This document shows positions 4,253 through 6,366 of a stretch of 6,366 nucleotides of DNA, piece after piece. Each line of letters starts with the position of its first letter. The first letter of the stretch is position 1. The position numbers and the translations under genes were made by a program. Below the pieces are notes generated by a model. It saw only the letters and a program-made list of their open reading frames with translations. It ran no database searches and was not told where the DNA came from. Origin of the DNA: Gemmatimonadaceae bacterium (GTDB lineage Bacteria > Gemmatimonadota > Gemmatimonadetes > Gemmatimonadales > Gemmatimonadaceae); contig JACMOE010000666.1 in the NCBI GenBank assembly GCA_014378185.1, positions 1-6,366 on the forward strand, written 5' to 3'.

Positions 4253-5353
4253 ATGCTCAAACTCGGCATCGTCGGCCTTCCCAACGTCGGCAAGTCCACG
4301 CTGTTCAATGCGCTCACCAGCGCTGGCGTCCTCGCCGCGAACTACCCCTTTGCCACCAAGGATCCCAACATCGGCCGCGTGAACGTGCCCGACGATCGCC
4401 TCGCCGACCTCGCGCGCGTCGTCCAGCCGCAGCGCACGGTACCGGCCGCCGTGGAGTTCGTGGATATCGCCGGCCTCGTGGCCGGCGCGAGCAAGGGCGA
4501 GGGACTCGGCAACCAGTTCCTCGCCACCATTCGCGAGACCGACGCCATCGTGCACGTGGTCCGCTGCTTCGATGACGACGATATCCTGCACGTCATGGGC
4601 TCCGTCGATCCCGTGCGCGACCGCGAGGTCATCGAGTTCGAACTCGCGCTCGCGGACCTCGCGACCGTGGAGAAGCGACTCGATCGCGTGAAGCGCTCCG
4701 CCAAGACCGGCGACAAGGAAGCCCTGGCGGAGTTGCCCACGCTGGAGCGCGCGTACGAATTCCTGAAGGAAGGCAAGGGACTCTGGGAAGCGAAGCTCAA
4801 CGCGGAGCAGCTCGCACTGCTCAAGCCCCTGTCACTCCTCACGGCCAAGCCCATCCTCTACGCCGCCAACGTCACCGACGCGGAACTGTCGGGTGAGGAA
4901 GGCCCGCACCTGCTCGCGCTGCGCAAGGCCATCGAGGCGAGTGGCGAACTGGCGGAGATCGTTCCGTTCTCCGCCAAGATCGAGAGCGAGCTGGCCGAAC
5001 TGCCGCCCGAAGACCGGCAGGAGTTCCTGGCCACGCTCGGTCTGGAAAGCGCAGGCCTCGACCGGCTGATCAAGGGCGGATTCCACCTGCTCGGCCTTCA
5101 GACGTATTTCACCGCGGGCGAGCAGGAAGTGCGCGCGTGGACTATCCATCGTGGCGACACTGCGCCGCAGGCCGCCGGCGTGGTCCACTCCGACTTCGGG
5201 CGCGGCTTCATCAAGGCGGAGACCGCGGGCTACGGTGACTTCATCAGCCACGGCGGATGGAAGGGCGTGAAGGACAAGGGGTTGATGCGGCAGGAAGGCA
5301 AGGAATACGTCGTGAAGGACGGCGACGTGCTGCTCTTCCGCTTCAACGTCTGA
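4253..5353 (+). CDS. ychF: Redox/ribosome-associated P-loop NTPase YchF (Obg-like ATPase, OLA1 family)
   Basis: YchF is a universally conserved TRAFAC-class P-loop protein that hydrolyses ATP in preference to GTP, binds ribosomes, and affects stress responses and start-site choice in translation. The product is 366 residues, against 363 in E. coli. Domains: a G domain with Walker A GLPNVGKST at residues 8-16 and switch II DIAGLVAGASKGEGLGNQF from residue 71; an inserted helical arm around residues 130-195; the nucleotide-specificity motif NVTD at 206-209; and a C-terminal TGS domain from about residue 280 (LQTYFTAGEQEVRAWTI, then DFGRGFIKAE, ending LLFRFNV). ATG at 4253 is chosen because family proteins start right at xLKxGIVGLPN. 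An in-frame upstream TTG at 4175 would overlap the divergent gene and add unconserved residues. Odd point: the specificity motif is usually NxxE in this family, but here it is NxxD. Confidence 0.97.
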   Translation: MLKLGIVGLPNVGKSTLFNALTSAGVLAANYPFATKDPNIGRVNVPDDRLADLARVVQPQRTVPAAVEFVDIAGLVAGASKGEGLGNQFLATIRETDAIVHVVRCFDDDDILHVMGSVDPVRDREVIEFELALADLATVEKRLDRVKRSAKTGDKEALAELPTLERAYEFLKEGKGLWEAKLNAEQLALLKPLSLLTAKPILYAANVTDAELSGEEGPHLLALRKAIEASGELAEIVPFSAKIESELAELPPEDRQEFLATLGLESAGLDRLIKGGFHLLGLQTYFTAGEQEVRAWTIHRGDTAPQAAGVVHSDFGRGFIKAETAGYGDFISHGGWKGVKDKGLMRQEGKEYVVKDGDVLLFRFNV

Positions 5354-5414
5354 GGCGCTGGGGGAAACATTCCGCAAGTTTCTCACGACGGTTGATCGCT
5401 TGACCAAGAGCCCG

Positions 5415-5444
5415 TTGGATTCCGATGCATTCCGGGCTTAGCTT
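5415..5444 (+). promoter_or_regulatory. Possible promoter of the protein kinase gene with phased ATTCCG repeats
   Basis: TTGGAT (5415-5420) and TAGCTT (5439-5444) are 18 bp apart. The -10 hexamer is the same as that proposed for prs, and its continuation TAGCTTTCG also resembles the TAnnTTTG box of Bacteroidota promoters. ATTCCG occurs at 5369-5374, 5419-5424 and 5429-5434; the last two lie inside the -35/-10 spacer, 10 bp apart. AGCCCG (5409-5414) and CGGGCT (5433-5438) can also pair as a 6-bp stem. A perfect palindrome CCCTGCAGGG at 5461-5470 lies just downstream of the predicted start point. Apart from these elements nothing else is seen in the 138-bp spacer after ychF, and no clear ychF terminator is visible. 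Confidence 0.33.
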
Positions 5445-5491
5445 TCGTCGCTGCTACCTACCCTGCAGGGCCCCCAAACAGATCCCCCGCC

Positions 5492-6366
5492 GTGAACGCA
5501 ATCGAGCGCCTCAAAGCCGCGCTGTTCGACCGCTACCGCATTGAGCGCGAGCTCGGCGCCGGCGGCATGGCCACCGTGTACCTCGCCGAGGACTTCAAGC
5601 ACGAACGCAAGGTCGCGGTCAAGGTGCTCAAGCCGGAACTCGCCGCGGTGCTCGGCGCGGATCGGTTCGTGGTGGAGATCAAGACCACGGCGGCGCTGCA
5701 GCATCCGCACATTCTGCCGCTGTTCGACTCGGGAACTGCCGACGGCTTCCTGTTCTACGTGATGCCGTTCATCGCCGGCGAGACGCTGCGTGCAAAGCTC
5801 GACCGCGAGACGCAGGTCGGAGTAGAAGAGGCCGTGAAGATCGCGGTCGCCATTGCCGACGCGCTCGACTATGCGCACCGGCACGGCGTGATCCATCGCG
5901 ACATCAAACCCGAAAACATCCTGCTGCACGAGGGGCGACCGATGGTGGCCGACTTCGGCATCGCGCTGGCTCTGAGCGCGGCGGCGGGCGGGCGGATGAC
6001 AGAAACGGGTTTGAGCCTTGGCACGCCGCACTACATGAGCCCCGAGCAGGCGACGGCGGAGAAGGAGATCTCGGCGCGCTCCGACATCTACTCGCTGGCG
6101 AGCGTGCTGTACGAAATGCTCGCCGGGCAGCCACCGCACCTGGGCGGCTCGGCACAGCAGATCATCATGAAGATCATCACGGAAAAGGCGCCAGTCGTGA
6201 CGACACTGCGCAAGTCTGTGCCTCGGAACGTCTCGGCAGCGCTGGCGAAGGCGCTGGAGAAGGTGCCGGCCGATCGGTTCGAGAGCGCGAGGCTGTTTGC
6301 CGAGGCGCTAGGGAACGCGAACTACACAAACCTGTCGGGGACCGAGGCGTCAGGCGCGCTCCTGCG
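5492..6366 (+). CDS. Serine/threonine protein kinase (Hanks/PknB type), 3' end cut by window
   Basis: A eukaryotic-like kinase catalytic domain fills the 291 visible residues. Glycine loop LGAGGMATVYLA at about 21-32; ATP Lys 44 in VAVKVL; C-helix Glu 62 in VVEIK; catalytic loop HRDIKPEN with Asp 137; Mg-binding DFG at 154-156; an activation segment with TETG and GTPHYMSPEQA at 177-187; and SDIYSLASVLYEML. All catalytic residues are present, and the Arg before the catalytic Asp (RD kinase) suggests control by activation-loop phosphorylation. The GTG at 5492 is the best start because the domain begins about 14 residues later (RYRIERELG); a ribosome site is not obvious. The domain ends around residue 275. 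What follows (juxtamembrane region, membrane helix, sensor such as TPR or WD40) is beyond the window. A probable promoter lies upstream, so it may not be cotranscribed with ychF. Substrates cannot be told. Confidence 0.93.
   Translation, partial: MNAIERLKAALFDRYRIERELGAGGMATVYLAEDFKHERKVAVKVLKPELAAVLGADRFVVEIKTTAALQHPHILPLFDSGTADGFLFYVMPFIAGETLRAKLDRETQVGVEEAVKIAVAIADALDYAHRHGVIHRDIKPENILLHEGRPMVADFGIALALSAAAGGRMTETGLSLGTPHYMSPEQATAEKEISARSDIYSLASVLYEMLAGQPPHLGGSAQQIIMKIITEKAPVVTTLRKSVPRNVSAALAKALEKVPADRFESARLFAEALGNANYTNLSGTEASGALL

Noticed and set aside
5438..6139. Minus-strand open frame of 233 codons antisense to the kinase
   Set aside because: The kinase on the plus strand has every catalytic motif in order; the antisense product is Arg/His/Val-rich with no motif.

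Overview
The window looks like a chromosomal piece of a high-GC bacterium, most likely of the phylum Gemmatimonadota. Codons prefer G or C in the third position. The serine/threonine kinase at the right edge has N-lobe wording ('EIKTTAALQHPHILPLF') that I associate with the many Pkn-type kinases of that phylum. This assignment is inference from recognition, not from a search.

Most of the window is a conserved housekeeping block. From left to right on the plus strand it carries ispE (isoprenoid precursor synthesis, cut at the left edge), a tRNA-Gln(TTG), prs (PRPP synthase), rplY/ctc (ribosomal protein L25), pth (peptidyl-tRNA hydrolase) and ychF (Obg-like P-loop NTPase). The order ispE-tRNA-prs-rplY-pth-ychF is a well-known bacterial neighbourhood that joins PRPP supply to translation upkeep: L25 binds 5S rRNA, Pth recycles dropped-off peptidyl-tRNA, and YchF binds ribosomes. 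A Hanks-type protein kinase follows with its own probable promoter and runs off the right edge.

The block is interrupted between pth and ychF. There lies a minus-strand four-helix-bundle protein of the 23S rRNA-intervening-sequence (S23) family, and beside it an almost perfect inverted repeat of about 46 bp per arm. The hairpin separates the convergent pth and S23 genes, and S23 is divergent from ychF across 64 bp.

The spacers hold further structure. Just after prs is a G-quadruplex-capable tract inside a G-rich/C-rich inverted repeat, followed by a roughly 32-bp tandem duplication. Between rplY and pth is a 14-bp hairpin. In front of the kinase are helically phased ATTCCG repeats and a palindrome. 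No spacer reaches 300 bp. The longest is prs-rplY at 260 bp; after the repeats its last 125 bp show only a good ribosome binding site.

The oddest point is the left edge. The first ~100 bases are in frame with ispE but do not encode the conserved IspE N-terminus and have a different codon style. This points to a chimeric junction or a recent recombination. I saw no defence system, CRISPR array, transposase gene or rRNA.
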